NCBI GenBank assembly: GCA_030913385.1 | Contig: CP133159.1 | Location: 1 to 64,000 of the forward strand | Source of the DNA: Cytophagaceae bacterium ABcell3 | GTDB taxonomy: Bacteria; Bacteroidota; Bacteroidia; Cytophagales; Cytophagaceae | Direction: 5' to 3' | Length of the DNA stretch: 64,000 nt | In this document: piece after piece, positions 1-8,696 of the stretch | How the letters are laid out: each line of letters opens with the position of its first letter | How positions within the stretch are numbered: the first letter of the stretch is position 1 | The notes under the pieces: model-generated | What the model saw: only the letters and a program-made list of their open reading frames with translations | Told to the model about the DNA's origin: nothing | Database searches by the model: none | Translations under genes and position numbers: made by a program

Positions 1-83
1 CACTTGAAATAAATTACATGTTAACAGACACACATTCAATTACATGTTTAATAACATGTAGGAAAACTATACAAATAAACCGA

Positions 84-593
84 TCAGTTTTTAGGCTTTT
101 TATAAACAGGAACAGTACTGCATGGCTCACCAAACATAAGACTTTTGACCACAGGGGTTAATAAATTAGTGACTTCCACATAAGCAAACACCGGAACAGG
201 CAAATCACCACAACCTTTCACCACTACACGCTTATCTACAAACTCATTAGTATTAATTTTCAAAAGCTGTTCATGAAACAAAGCTTGTTCCAAATGATCA
301 AGCCCCCCGAAAACTACTTTATGAGCGAATTGATTGAGCTTTGAAGCCAATAACATATAGGCCCAAGCCGGCACTATGGCGTCGACACTGCAAATAATGG
401 CAACATTTTTTCCTTTATAAACCTCCCAGTCATTGGTTTTAATAAACTGTCGAAAATCCTTCTCACGGAGAATTAACTCCTGAAACAAATTATCCTTAAT
501 ATCATATACAACCCTTTCCCCAGGATGATAAAATTCGCCAAGATCAAGTGTTATAATTCCACTTTGTTCAACACGGTTAACTATTCCTTCCAT
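84..593 (-). CDS. DUF2480 family protein
   Basis: A 169-residue soluble protein matching from memory the DUF2480 family, found mainly in Bacteroidota and without a known function. It has no signal peptide or membrane segment. Mixed hydrophobic strands (for example VAIICSVDAIVPAW near residue 64) suggest a compact alpha/beta fold. The ATG start abuts the stop codon of tsaB with no gap, so it is the last gene of the rpmH-rnpA-protease-permease-tsaB run and is probably translationally coupled. Downstream, TACATGTT and AACATGTA form an 8-bp inverted repeat around positions 42-61, without a T-tract on the minus strand. Family assignment is fairly sure; role unknown. Confidence 0.85.
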   Translation of the reverse strand: MEGIVNRVEQSGIITLDLGEFYHPGERVVYDIKDNLFQELILREKDFRQFIKTNDWEVYKGKNVAIICSVDAIVPAWAYMLLASKLNQFAHKVVFGGLDHLEQALFHEQLLKINTNEFVDKRVVVKGCGDLPVPVFAYVEVTNLLTPVVKSLMFGEPCSTVPVYKKPKN

Positions 594-1277
594 TTAATTT
601 GATTTTTTCCCAGTCAAAAAAAACTCTTTAAGATAATAAGGTTCAAAATAAGCTAAATCCTCAAATTCCCCTTTCATATACTTTACATTAGCAAGCCGTC
701 CTGTATATTTTGCTGAAGGATACACATTATCCAAGAAATAGGCGTTGGGAGCGTGTCCTAAAAGCTTCTTGCACTTACCGGCACCATTGCCGCAAAAAAG
801 GACTTTATTATTTTCCAGCAAACTCCTAAATGAAGTTTCATCAACAACAACTGCTGATGTCTTTTGGATTTCCTTTAACCTGCCGTCATACACTGCACAA
901 TATACCTCCATCCTTCGAGCATCTAGCATGGGGCAAATGAGTATATCTTCATACAAGCTATCCGCTACTGAGGCGGCCATTCCCTGCAAGGTATTAACTG
1001 ATATTAATGGTTTGTCCAGCGCATAACATAAACCCTTTGCGGTAGAAACACCAATTCTAAGACCTGTATAAGATCCCGGCCCATGAGAAACAGATACAGC
1101 ATCAATTTCATTAAGTGTTATATTTACACCCTTTAATAAGTCCTGAACAAGGAGAGTAATCACTCTTGAGTGCGACTTTTCTATAAAAACTTCAGAAACC
1201 CCTAATAACTCATTATCGCTATAAATAGATACAGAGCACACTTTTACAGAAGTCTCCAATGATAAAATCAATGCCAT
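594..1277 (-). CDS. tsaB: tRNA threonylcarbamoyladenosine biosynthesis protein TsaB
   Basis: TsaB is the inactive ASKHA-fold partner that, with TsaD and TsaE, transfers threonylcarbamoyl to A37 of ANN-decoding tRNAs in the cytoplasm. The 227 residues match the usual length of about 230. The N-terminal ILSLETS phosphate-loop-like strand and the SHGPGSYTGLRIG motif near residues 64-76 are characteristic. ATG start. It lies 2 bp downstream of the TauE/SafE gene and abuts the DUF2480 gene, which indicates a tight operon. tsaD and tsaE are not in the window. Confidence 0.95.
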   Translation of the reverse strand: MALILSLETSVKVCSVSIYSDNELLGVSEVFIEKSHSRVITLLVQDLLKGVNITLNEIDAVSVSHGPGSYTGLRIGVSTAKGLCYALDKPLISVNTLQGMAASVADSLYEDILICPMLDARRMEVYCAVYDGRLKEIQKTSAVVVDETSFRSLLENNKVLFCGNGAGKCKKLLGHAPNAYFLDNVYPSAKYTGRLANVKYMKGEFEDLAYFEPYYLKEFFLTGKKSN

Positions 1278-1279
1278 TA

Positions 1280-2098
1280 TCAGCTAAGGAAATAAAGTTC
1301 TACAATTTTCTTAAGAATAACAATTACCAAAAATAAGGAATATATATAACTTATTTTTGCCGAAGATACCTTTCTAGACACACTTACACCAAAAGGAGCT
1401 GCAATAATCACGCCAAGCGTAATACTCAACCCAACTGGAAAAATAATATATCCCAGATTAAAATAGTGAAAATCATGAACCGGAGTAGATAAAAGATTAA
1501 TGAGGGTTATAGTAAACGCAGTAATCATTATAGCACCGGAAGAAATAGCGCTTGCTTTCTTCACGTCTACTTTAAGCAAGGAGTTCAATGCAGGAATAAT
1601 GACCACACCACCACCCAGTCCGGACAAAGCGGCAATACCGCCCCCAACAAGCCCTACCGCACCGAGCTTCCATTTGTTTATTGAGCGCAATGGTGTAATA
1701 TAGACCTTTTTTGCGCCCACTAGCGTAGTATACAACATATACGCCAACAAGAAAATTATAATCCCATTAAATACTTTTAATGAATAAAAAGGGGTATTAA
1801 CAACAAACTCTACCGTAAAGGCAGAACTAATAACCCCCAAGAGGCCAATGATGAAAACTTCTCTTTGATAAAAATTTTTTAGTCTTATAAGAACATAGTT
1901 TGCTGATGCAGAAGCAAAAAAAATAGCAAAAACAGAGTTTGCAATGGTATATTGGGGCATCTCTTCAAGAGGAACCCCAATATACCTTAATGCAAAGGGG
2001 ATAATAAAAATATAAATTACACCACCACCTATTCCAACTAGACCAGCTATAAAGCCTCCTAGCAGGCCGGCAATGAAAAGGTAGAAAAATGAAAGCAT
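1280..2098 (-). CDS. TauE/SafE family membrane permease
   Basis: A 272-residue inner-membrane protein with about eight hydrophobic segments. It has two related glycine-rich halves, GGFIAGLVGIGGGVIYIF near residues 14-31 and VGGGIAALSGLGGGVVIIP near 150-168, the internal repeat typical of TauE/SafE (DUF81) transporters. Family members export sulfite, sulfoacetate or other organosulfur anions; the substrate here cannot be read from sequence. It is placed between the S41 protease (9 bp upstream) and tsaB (2 bp downstream), so it is co-transcribed with housekeeping genes that have no clear link to sulfur. Confidence 0.9.
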   Translation of the reverse strand: MLSFFYLFIAGLLGGFIAGLVGIGGGVIYIFIIPFALRYIGVPLEEMPQYTIANSVFAIFFASASANYVLIRLKNFYQREVFIIGLLGVISSAFTVEFVVNTPFYSLKVFNGIIIFLLAYMLYTTLVGAKKVYITPLRSINKWKLGAVGLVGGGIAALSGLGGGVVIIPALNSLLKVDVKKASAISSGAIMITAFTITLINLLSTPVHDFHYFNLGYIIFPVGLSITLGVIIAAPFGVSVSRKVSSAKISYIYSLFLVIVILKKIVELYFLS

Positions 2099-2107
2099 AC
2101 TTTCATA

Positions 2108-3769
2108 TTACTCCCCTTTCAAAAGTTTGTTATACTCAGATGAATCTTTTAAAATTTTTATTGCTGCAAGAATTTCCTCATCACTATCAAAAGATGCTTC
2201 TATAACACCTTTTTGCAGGTAGTACCTAGAAACAATCTCTTGCTCAAGATGCTCTTTGATTTCATCTTGGAAGTTTTTCAAGTCATTATCCTTGTTGTGC
2301 GTAACCTGATCTCTTAGAGAGTATATTTGATCTTTTATAGCATCGTAATACTGTTCTTTCTTAGCAGTATTAATAAGTTCAGACAAAGTATTTTCTACTT
2401 TGGTAGTATAGTCATAATCCTTATCTGTTTTTTCAAGCCATTCAATAAACTCTTTATACTCTTTATCGCTCAATTGAAACTCTTTAGCAGGCTTAATTTC
2501 TTTGTTTTTCGCTGCATAAACAGTTGCATAGTCGAAAAGCAGACCCTTGCTGATCAAGCTGGCAGTTATCGGCCCTAAAGGCTTTTTATCCACTTCAATA
2601 TCTGGCGTAACACCACCTCCATCAAAAACTTTACGTCCGCCCTTAGTTTTAAATGCAACCCTCAAAGAATCTGGAATTTTACCTACAGACCCATCATCTT
2701 TACGGTTACTATAATCTATTGCTTGAATACATCTTCCACTAGGGGTATAATATTTTGCAGTGGTCACTTTTAACTGTGAATTGTAAGTAAGAGGTCTAGT
2801 TGCTTGCACAAGTCCCTTACCAAAGGTACGTTGTCCGACCAGGATACCCCTATCATAATCTTGAATAACGCCTGCTACAATTTCAGAAGCTGATGCACTT
2901 CTACCACTTGTTAACACGACCACTGGAATATCGGTATCTACAGGATGGCTCAAAGCACTGTATACTTTATTCCATTTTGCATTTTTACCTTTAGTTCTAA
3001 CAACTTCAGAATCTTTAGGAATAAAAATATTAGAAATATTTACCGCTTCACTCAAAAGGCCTCCTGGATTGTCCCTCACGTCAAGAATAATGCTTGTGGC
3101 ACCTTCTTCCTTAAGCTGCCCAACAGCCTTTTTAATATCTTTTGAAGCACCGCTAGTAAAGTCGCTCAATTGTATATAGCCTACATGTTCATCAACAAGT
3201 CCATAATATGGAACAGCATCAATCTTAACTTTTTCACGTGTAATGGACATTTCAATAGGGGCTTCTTCTCCAAACCTGTTTACCACCACTTTCACTTTGG
3301 TGTTAGATTGTCCTTTCAAAAGTTTACTGATTTCAGAGGTAGACTTATCTTTCACATTGACACCGTCCACTTCGATCAATTCATCACCCACTTTAAGCCC
3401 TGCTTTATGGGCAGGGAATCCTTCATATGGCATCAAGATCAAAGGCTTTTCATCCCTCTTACCGATTACGGCGCCTATACCTCCATACTGGCCTGTAGTC
3501 ATGGTACGAAAGTCCTCGACTTCATCTTCAGGTATGTAGTTGGTATAAGGGTCTAAAGACTCTAACATAGCGTCTATACCCTTTTTGATCAACATGTTTG
3601 GGTTAACTTCGTCTACGTAATAAGTGTTAACTTCTTTATATAGGGTAGCGAAAATGTCAAGGTTCTTTGCAATTTCAAAATACCTGTCTGATGGGCTGTT
3701 AAATGCAAAAAAGCTAAAAACAGAAAGGATTACAATCCCTGCTAAAGTTGGTTTCCTGTATCTTCTCAT
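2108..3769 (-). CDS. S41 family C-terminal processing peptidase (CtpA/Prc-like)
   Basis: A periplasmic or membrane-anchored serine protease that trims or degrades exported proteins. An N-terminal hydrophobic anchor (about residues 8-25) is followed by a PDZ domain (about 90-180) and the S41 catalytic domain. The SASASEIV motif holds the likely nucleophile Ser293 and RTFGKGLVQ holds the general base Lys318, 25 residues later as in the family. A charged, helical tail of about 150 residues follows. The open frame extends to a TTG at 3790, but the ATG at 3769 is preferred because it begins with a basic stretch before the anchor. It follows rnpA in the same operon. Confidence 0.93.
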   Translation of the reverse strand: MRRYRKPTLAGIVILSVFSFFAFNSPSDRYFEIAKNLDIFATLYKEVNTYYVDEVNPNMLIKKGIDAMLESLDPYTNYIPEDEVEDFRTMTTGQYGGIGAVIGKRDEKPLILMPYEGFPAHKAGLKVGDELIEVDGVNVKDKSTSEISKLLKGQSNTKVKVVVNRFGEEAPIEMSITREKVKIDAVPYYGLVDEHVGYIQLSDFTSGASKDIKKAVGQLKEEGATSIILDVRDNPGGLLSEAVNISNIFIPKDSEVVRTKGKNAKWNKVYSALSHPVDTDIPVVVLTSGRSASASEIVAGVIQDYDRGILVGQRTFGKGLVQATRPLTYNSQLKVTTAKYYTPSGRCIQAIDYSNRKDDGSVGKIPDSLRVAFKTKGGRKVFDGGGVTPDIEVDKKPLGPITASLISKGLLFDYATVYAAKNKEIKPAKEFQLSDKEYKEFIEWLEKTDKDYDYTTKVENTLSELINTAKKEQYYDAIKDQIYSLRDQVTHNKDNDLKNFQDEIKEHLEQEIVSRYYLQKGVIEASFDSDEEILAAIKILKDSSEYNKLLKGE

Positions 3770-3806
3770 GTGAAAAAAGAATTTTGGCAATTGGATTTTG
3801 GCAATT

Positions 3807-4211
3807 TTAATTTTTTAAACGCTGTAAAATTAAAATTAGTTTTCTTTCTACTTCCTTAAACGGCAAAACCTCTTTTGCTACATATATAATAGCAAGATAG
3901 TCAGGGACTTTATTTTTATCTTTTCCAAAAATAAAAGGCTTATTTAATCTGTATGCCTCTTTAACCTTCCGACGAATCTTGTTACGATCGGTAGCTTTAC
4001 GGAAATTTTTACGGGAAATAGTAAACAAGACCTGCGGAAACGGTTGTTTCTCAGACACGTCCTCTTTATCCAAATATACTATTTTGAAGGGATATAAAAA
4101 ACAAGAAGAGCCTTTTTTAAAAAGCTCTTCTATTATTTTCTTACTACTAAGCCTTTCATTTTTAGGCAAAGTAAAACGAATACGATCTTCATGCTGTTCC
4201 GCTACTGTCAT
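3807..4211 (-). CDS. rnpA: Ribonuclease P protein component
   Basis: The protein subunit of RNase P, which assists the catalytic RNA in maturing tRNA 5' ends. The 134-residue basic protein carries the RnpA signature RNKIRRKVKEAYR near residues 72-84 and an N-terminal LPKNERLSSKK segment typical of the family. It sits 43 bp downstream of rpmH, the conserved rpmH-rnpA arrangement of bacteria. The gene for the RNA partner, rnpB, is not seen in this window. ATG start. Confidence 0.95.
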   Translation of the reverse strand: MTVAEQHEDRIRFTLPKNERLSSKKIIEELFKKGSSCFLYPFKIVYLDKEDVSEKQPFPQVLFTISRKNFRKATDRNKIRRKVKEAYRLNKPFIFGKDKNKVPDYLAIIYVAKEVLPFKEVERKLILILQRLKN

Positions 4212-4254
4212 AGAAATAATTTTATAAAAGACAGCTTGTCAGCATCAAAAAATA

Positions 4255-4413
4255 TCAGCCTTTGTGTCTCTTTTCGTCAGAAACTGTTAATTTCTTTCTT
4301 CCTCTGGCTCTTCTTGCGGCCAGTACTCTTCTTCCATTAGGCGTAGACATTCTTTCTCTGAAACCGTGCTTGTTTCTTCTCTTTCTGAGTGATGGCTGGA
4401 ATGTTCTTTTCAT
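4255..4413 (-). CDS. rpmH: 50S ribosomal protein L34
   Basis: A 52-residue, strongly basic protein beginning MKRTFQPS and containing [13 protein letters not shown] and [17 protein letters not shown], which are the hallmarks of L34. It is too short for most ORF cut-offs and was found by translating the strand opposite 4255-4413. It heads the minus-strand operon leading to rnpA. A well-formed promoter (TTG, 20 bp, TACCTTTG) lies immediately upstream at 4436-4466. Confidence 0.97.
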   Translation of the reverse strand: MKRTFQPSLRKRRNKHGFRERMSTPNGRRVLAARRARGRKKLTVSDEKRHKG

Positions 4414-4435
4414 TAGTGATATTTATTTAGGGCTG

Positions 4436-4466
4436 CAAAGGTAAAATTAATTTACTTTTCAAACAA
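4436..4466 (-). promoter_or_regulatory. Predicted rpmH operon promoter
   Basis: On the minus strand TACCTTTG (4436-4443) matches the Bacteroidota -7 consensus TAnnTTTG, and a TTG (4464-4466) lies 20 bp upstream, within the 17-23 bp reported for the phylum. The distance to the rpmH start codon is about 23 bases, giving a short leader. Confidence 0.6.
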
Positions 4467-4520
4467 TTTTTTTTTAACTTAATTCCTCAAAGAACACAAA
4501 GATACAAAAGATTCTTGTCA

Positions 4521-6227
4521 ATGAAATATGTAATTGAATTTTCCGAAAGAAAGAGAAGCATTATTAATATAGAACTTACCATTTCAACATCACAACCTGA
4601 AATAATTCTTAACCTGCCAACCTGGCGCCCTGGTAGATACGAAAAAGCCAACTTTGCCAAAAATATATATCCTGTATCTGCAACCGACGATCAAGGAAAA
4701 CACTTGCATGTAGAAAAAACAGCGACCAATCAATGGAAAGTAAAAACAGCCGACGCTAGCAATGAAGTAAAAGTAAAGTATGCATATTATGCAAACCAGA
4801 TGGATGCCGGAAGCTCTTGGGTAGACGAAACATTGATTTATCTAAACTTCATCAATTGCTTACTTTATGACCAAGCTTTTGTAGATCAGCCATGTACTGT
4901 TATATTAAACATTCCAGATTCCTATCAGGTAGCTTGTGGAATACCGTTTAAAAACAGAAGCATCCATGCTGAAAATTATTACCATCTTGTAGATGCTCCT
5001 CTGATGGCAGCAGAAAAACTTCAACATAAATCCTACTCTTACCAAGACACTGCATATCACCTATGGCTCTATGGGGAGTGCTCTCCAGACTGGCCTTCAA
5101 TTATTGAAGATTTTACCAAGTTTACCAAGGTTCAAGTTGATACGCTAGGCTCCTTTCCGGAAAATAACTATCACTTTTTATTTATTATCCTACCCTACAG
5201 GCATTACCACGGTGTAGAGCATCGAAATTCTACCGTTATTACATTAGGGCCTGACGAGGATTTTAAAGAAGGTAGTTTTTACGAAAATTTTTTAGGAATA
5301 AGCTCACATGAGCTGTTCCACTCATGGAATGTCTGTAAAATCCGTCCAAAAGAATTGACTCCTTATGACTTTACGAAAGAAAATTATTTTACCACCGGAT
5401 ATGTAGCTGAGGGGGTAACTACATATTATGGAGACCTTTTCTTAAAAAGGTCCGGTGTATTTTCTATCAATCAATATCTGAATGAAATAAACAAACTCTT
5501 AAAAAGGCATACCTATTTATATAAAAATGCAGCATCAAGCCTTTCTCAATCATCCCTAGACTTATGGGTAGATGGATATGCCCCAGGTATACCTGACAAG
5601 AAGGTATCGATATATGAAAAAGGGGCGCTTATGGCAATGCTATTGGACCTTAAGATCAGGAAGGAAAGTACAAACTCTAAATCTTTAGATGATGTAATGC
5701 GTGTTTTATGGGAACAGTATGGCCAAAATGGCACAGGGTATTCAGATGCAGATTATAAATCTATAGCAGAAAATGTATCAGGCATACCTCTTGATGATTA
5801 CTTCAACCTGTATATCAATGGGGTTACTGACTTTTCCGAAGAATTAAAACAATTGCTTGATTATATGGGGCTAGCATTCATTCAAATTCATTCAGAAAAG
5901 AAATCTGAAAGTTTTTACGGCATTAAGCTAAATGAAGGAATGGAAAAAACCATAGTAGACCTGGTAGACCAAAAGGCACCCTCAGCAGAGATTTTCAAAA
6001 AAGGCGATGAAATCATAGCTGTTAATGGGAGAAAGATAAATAAAAATACAGACAAGCTACTTAACAACAACTCCAACACCTTTCATTACTTCAGAGACAA
6101 TAAGTTAATGCAAGCAGAGTTAAAGGTGGAGGGTAAATCTTATTTCTCCTATTACCATATTAGTTTTGCTAAAAACCCAGTTGGCGAGAAACAAAAGAAC
6201 CTTATTGCATGGTTAGGGAACCATTAA
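4521..6227 (+). CDS. M61 family metallopeptidase with PDZ domain
   Basis: A zinc aminopeptidase-like enzyme of the glycyl-aminopeptidase (M61) family. An N-terminal beta domain (about residues 1-170) precedes a gluzincin catalytic domain with HELFH at about 263-267 and the downstream glutamate in YVAEGVTTYYGD at about 297. A C-terminal PDZ-like region (about 470-560) contains KGDEIIAVNGRKI. The protein has 568 residues, close to the family norm. An in-frame TTG lies at 4515, but ATG 4521 gives the expected N terminus. No clear signal peptide is seen, so it may be cytoplasmic. It is divergent from rpmH and monocistronic; no T-tract terminator follows. Confidence 0.92.
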   Translation: MKYVIEFSERKRSIINIELTISTSQPEIILNLPTWRPGRYEKANFAKNIYPVSATDDQGKHLHVEKTATNQWKVKTADASNEVKVKYAYYANQMDAGSSWVDETLIYLNFINCLLYDQAFVDQPCTVILNIPDSYQVACGIPFKNRSIHAENYYHLVDAPLMAAEKLQHKSYSYQDTAYHLWLYGECSPDWPSIIEDFTKFTKVQVDTLGSFPENNYHFLFIILPYRHYHGVEHRNSTVITLGPDEDFKEGSFYENFLGISSHELFHSWNVCKIRPKELTPYDFTKENYFTTGYVAEGVTTYYGDLFLKRSGVFSINQYLNEINKLLKRHTYLYKNAASSLSQSSLDLWVDGYAPGIPDKKVSIYEKGALMAMLLDLKIRKESTNSKSLDDVMRVLWEQYGQNGTGYSDADYKSIAENVSGIPLDDYFNLYINGVTDFSEELKQLLDYMGLAFIQIHSEKKSESFYGIKLNEGMEKTIVDLVDQKAPSAEIFKKGDEIIAVNGRKINKNTDKLLNNNSNTFHYFRDNKLMQAELKVEGKSYFSYYHISFAKNPVGEKQKNLIAWLGNH

Positions 6228-6396
6228 ATAACAGGTTTTGCAGGTAAGGCCTAGCATTACTCATACCTGCTGGGATCATAAGAATAGCTGAGCCAATGAA
6301 ACCCACAAGAGAAGTCAATGGCAAATCCAAGATTTAACTTATCTTTACAAAAGTAAGCCAATGCTTATTTAATAAGATCTGAATTCACACTTGTTC

Positions 6397-7140
6397 ATGG
6401 AGCCTACAGTCGGAATTATAATCCCTTGTTATAATGAAGGTAAAAGACTTGACATAAAAGCTTTTGAAGCATTTGCACTGGAAAATGCAGATATTACCCT
6501 CATTTTTGCCAACGATGGCAGCACTGACAATACGGGATCAATATTATCTGAGCTGAGCAACAGGTTTCCTGGCAAAATATGTTATTTCCAAGCAAAAGAA
6601 AATAAAGGCAAAGCAGAAGTGATCAGGTCGGCTTCCCTTGTTTATACGAATCATTTCGACTTTATTGGCTATTTTGATGCAGACCTTGCCACCCCGCTTT
6701 CTGAGCTAAAAAGGATGTGGCAGTATCTCAAAACAAACAAAGAATGCCTGTTCTTACTTGGGTGCAGGCACCAAAGATTAGGTGTTAAAATAGAGCGCAG
6801 TTTGCTCAGGCACTATTTAGGACGGGTATTTGCAACCCTGGCCAGTACTTCGCTTGGGCTTCCTGTATATGACACCCAGTGTGGGGCAAAAATACTTGAA
6901 AGTAAAATAGCAGAGAAGGTTTTTGCTGAACCTTTTGTCACAAAATGGTTTTTTGATGTTGAAATCCTAAAAAGAATACTATTGCTAAAAGATTTTACCT
7001 TAAATAATAAGACGATAGTAGAGTTTCCGCTAAATGAATGGAATGGGATAGAGGGTTCTAAAGTGAAATTGATAGATTTCCTGAGAACCCCATTGTCACT
7101 ATTAAAGCTGCATTTTCATTATTATCAGAAAAGTAAATAA
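6397..7140 (+). CDS. Glycosyltransferase family 2, ALG5/DPM1-like
   Basis: A GT-A fold enzyme of 247 residues. The N-terminal GIIIPCYNEGKRL strand, the FANDGSTDNT nucleotide-binding loop and the metal-binding DAD in YFDADLATP (about residue 95) are clear. DTQCGAKIL and the KWFFDVEIL segment resemble polyprenyl-phosphate glucosyl/mannosyl transferases (ALG5, DPM1). It therefore probably loads a hexose from a nucleotide sugar onto undecaprenyl phosphate. There is no C-terminal membrane pair. It sits 22 bp before a GT-C-like membrane protein that could use such a lipid-linked sugar. ATG 6397 is preferred to TTG 6391. A near-consensus -7 (TATCTTTA) lies about 50 bases upstream. Confidence 0.85.
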   Translation: MEPTVGIIIPCYNEGKRLDIKAFEAFALENADITLIFANDGSTDNTGSILSELSNRFPGKICYFQAKENKGKAEVIRSASLVYTNHFDFIGYFDADLATPLSELKRMWQYLKTNKECLFLLGCRHQRLGVKIERSLLRHYLGRVFATLASTSLGLPVYDTQCGAKILESKIAEKVFAEPFVTKWFFDVEILKRILLLKDFTLNNKTIVEFPLNEWNGIEGSKVKLIDFLRTPLSLLKLHFHYYQKSK

Positions 7141-7162
7141 AAAAACTGTTGATTTAACAACA

Positions 7163-8605
7163 ATGATATCCAATTTAAAAAAATCAAACCAACCTATAAT
7201 ACCCCCTGTAAAGCAGAGAGGTTATGCTAATAAAAGTTTTAAATTGTTCATTATTGGGTTGCTCCTCCCAGTATTCTTATTTGGCACATTTTATCTTTTA
7301 CAGAAACCAGCAATTTATTCAAATACTCTTGGGCTTATAACCCTCCAATACATTAACATAGATGGTGAAATAAAAAAAGTAGATAGACCATACGAATCTA
7401 TCACTAATGAAAAACTGTTAGGCTGGGATGCCTGGCACTACTACAGAATAAAAAACAAGGTGTATCAACACATAACAAATACACCTGATGAATATATTTT
7501 AGCATTTTTCCCATTATTCCCACTTATATGGAAATTTTCACAACTTCCCCCTGTAGGGATTATAATTTTAAATTATATATTTTACCTCATTGGGTATTCA
7601 ATTCTTTTTTCCACTTTTATTCCCCCAAAAATACCGCATAGGCTTCCTTTATTCATTTCAGGTTTGACTATGCCTGTAGCAGTGGTTTACTTTATGCCAT
7701 ATACTGAAGGGGTTTTCATGATCACTTCAGCGGTATGTTTCTATGGTATAATAAGAAAAAACTACCCTATTTACTTTTTAGGATCACTTCTATTAGCCAC
7801 AACGCGACCAGCAATAACCATTGTTGCTTTGGCAATTTTATCTACAGAGGTTTTCTATTTTTTAAAACATAGAAATATAGCACATGTAGCAAAGGAAAGT
7901 GTTTTAAAAATCTTACCACTTGTTATCGGAACTATACTAGTTGGATTACTTCAAATGCACTATGGAAGCCCTTCAATAACAAACTTTGCTGCGGTGCAAA
8001 AATACTGGGGACATCATTTACAAGTTCCGAAAGGGCTTTCTGATTGGTCGAGCGAGGGATATGGGCTTAACCTAGCAACTCTATGTTTATTTATTCCTTG
8101 GGGAATATATACGCTACTAAGAAATATCAAGAAGGCTCCCCAGGATGCTATTTTGACATTTAGCAAAGAAAAGAATACAAAAGATATAAAAAATTATTTA
8201 CTAATTCTTGCAATAATGTATCAACTTGGTACGACATTGTACATTGCCCTATTTTCAGGAGGAAACTTGCACGGCCTCTTTAGATATCTATTGTGCACAC
8301 CATTTTTTCTTGTTATTCTTTTTACCTGGATAACAAACAAACAAAACACTCTTAGCTTTAAATTCCTAATAGGTGCTTTTATAATGGCAGTCGTTATTAA
8401 ACTAACAAATAATTATTCATCAAAAATAAGCTTTTCAGATTTAGGACTTCTAATGTTATTTGTATCAATTACCTATACATTATTTCTTCATAAGCTAAAA
8501 TCTAAAGGTAGATTACTGATGGGCGCAACAATAGTAGCAATTAATATTGTATGGATTACATTCATGTTTAATATTTTCCTTAGCAAAGGATGGATATTTA
8601 CCTAA
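7163..8605 (+). CDS. GT-C-like polytopic membrane protein (putative mannosyl/glucosyltransferase)
   Basis: A 480-residue protein with roughly ten to twelve hydrophobic segments. A long periplasmic loop after the first segment contains WDAWHYYRI (about residues 90-98), and FFPLFPLIWKF follows. These echo the WDxxWY and FPLYP features of PIG-V-like GT-C mannosyltransferases, which take sugar from a polyprenyl-phosphate donor. The assignment is by motif resemblance, so the reaction is inferred. Its position 22 bp after an ALG5-like GT2 strengthens the idea that the two act as a donor-maker and a donor-user. An inverted repeat at 8652-8691 terminates the unit. Confidence 0.65.
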   Translation: MISNLKKSNQPIIPPVKQRGYANKSFKLFIIGLLLPVFLFGTFYLLQKPAIYSNTLGLITLQYINIDGEIKKVDRPYESITNEKLLGWDAWHYYRIKNKVYQHITNTPDEYILAFFPLFPLIWKFSQLPPVGIIILNYIFYLIGYSILFSTFIPPKIPHRLPLFISGLTMPVAVVYFMPYTEGVFMITSAVCFYGIIRKNYPIYFLGSLLLATTRPAITIVALAILSTEVFYFLKHRNIAHVAKESVLKILPLVIGTILVGLLQMHYGSPSITNFAAVQKYWGHHLQVPKGLSDWSSEGYGLNLATLCLFIPWGIYTLLRNIKKAPQDAILTFSKEKNTKDIKNYLLILAIMYQLGTTLYIALFSGGNLHGLFRYLLCTPFFLVILFTWITNKQNTLSFKFLIGAFIMAVVIKLTNNYSSKISFSDLGLLMLFVSITYTLFLHKLKSKGRLLMGATIVAINIVWITFMFNIFLSKGWIFT

Positions 8606-8651
8606 GCACATTTAAGGTATAACTTTATAAAATACTTAATTGCAAGCAAAT

Positions 8652-8691
8652 AAAAGCCTTTGCTGACTACAAGTATCAGCAAAAGGCTTTT
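8652..8691. terminator. Bidirectional terminator
   Basis: AAAAGCCTTTGCTGA pairs with TCAGCAAAAGGCTTTT with one bulged base and a 9-base loop. A and T tracts flank both sides, so it can serve both the GT-C gene on the plus strand and the PfkB gene on the minus strand, which converge here. Confidence 0.8.
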
Positions 8692-8696
8692 AAACA

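Noticed and set aside
3170-3556. 128-residue plus-strand ORF opposite the S41 protease gene
   Set aside because: It lies entirely within the conserved protease coding region and shows no family features.
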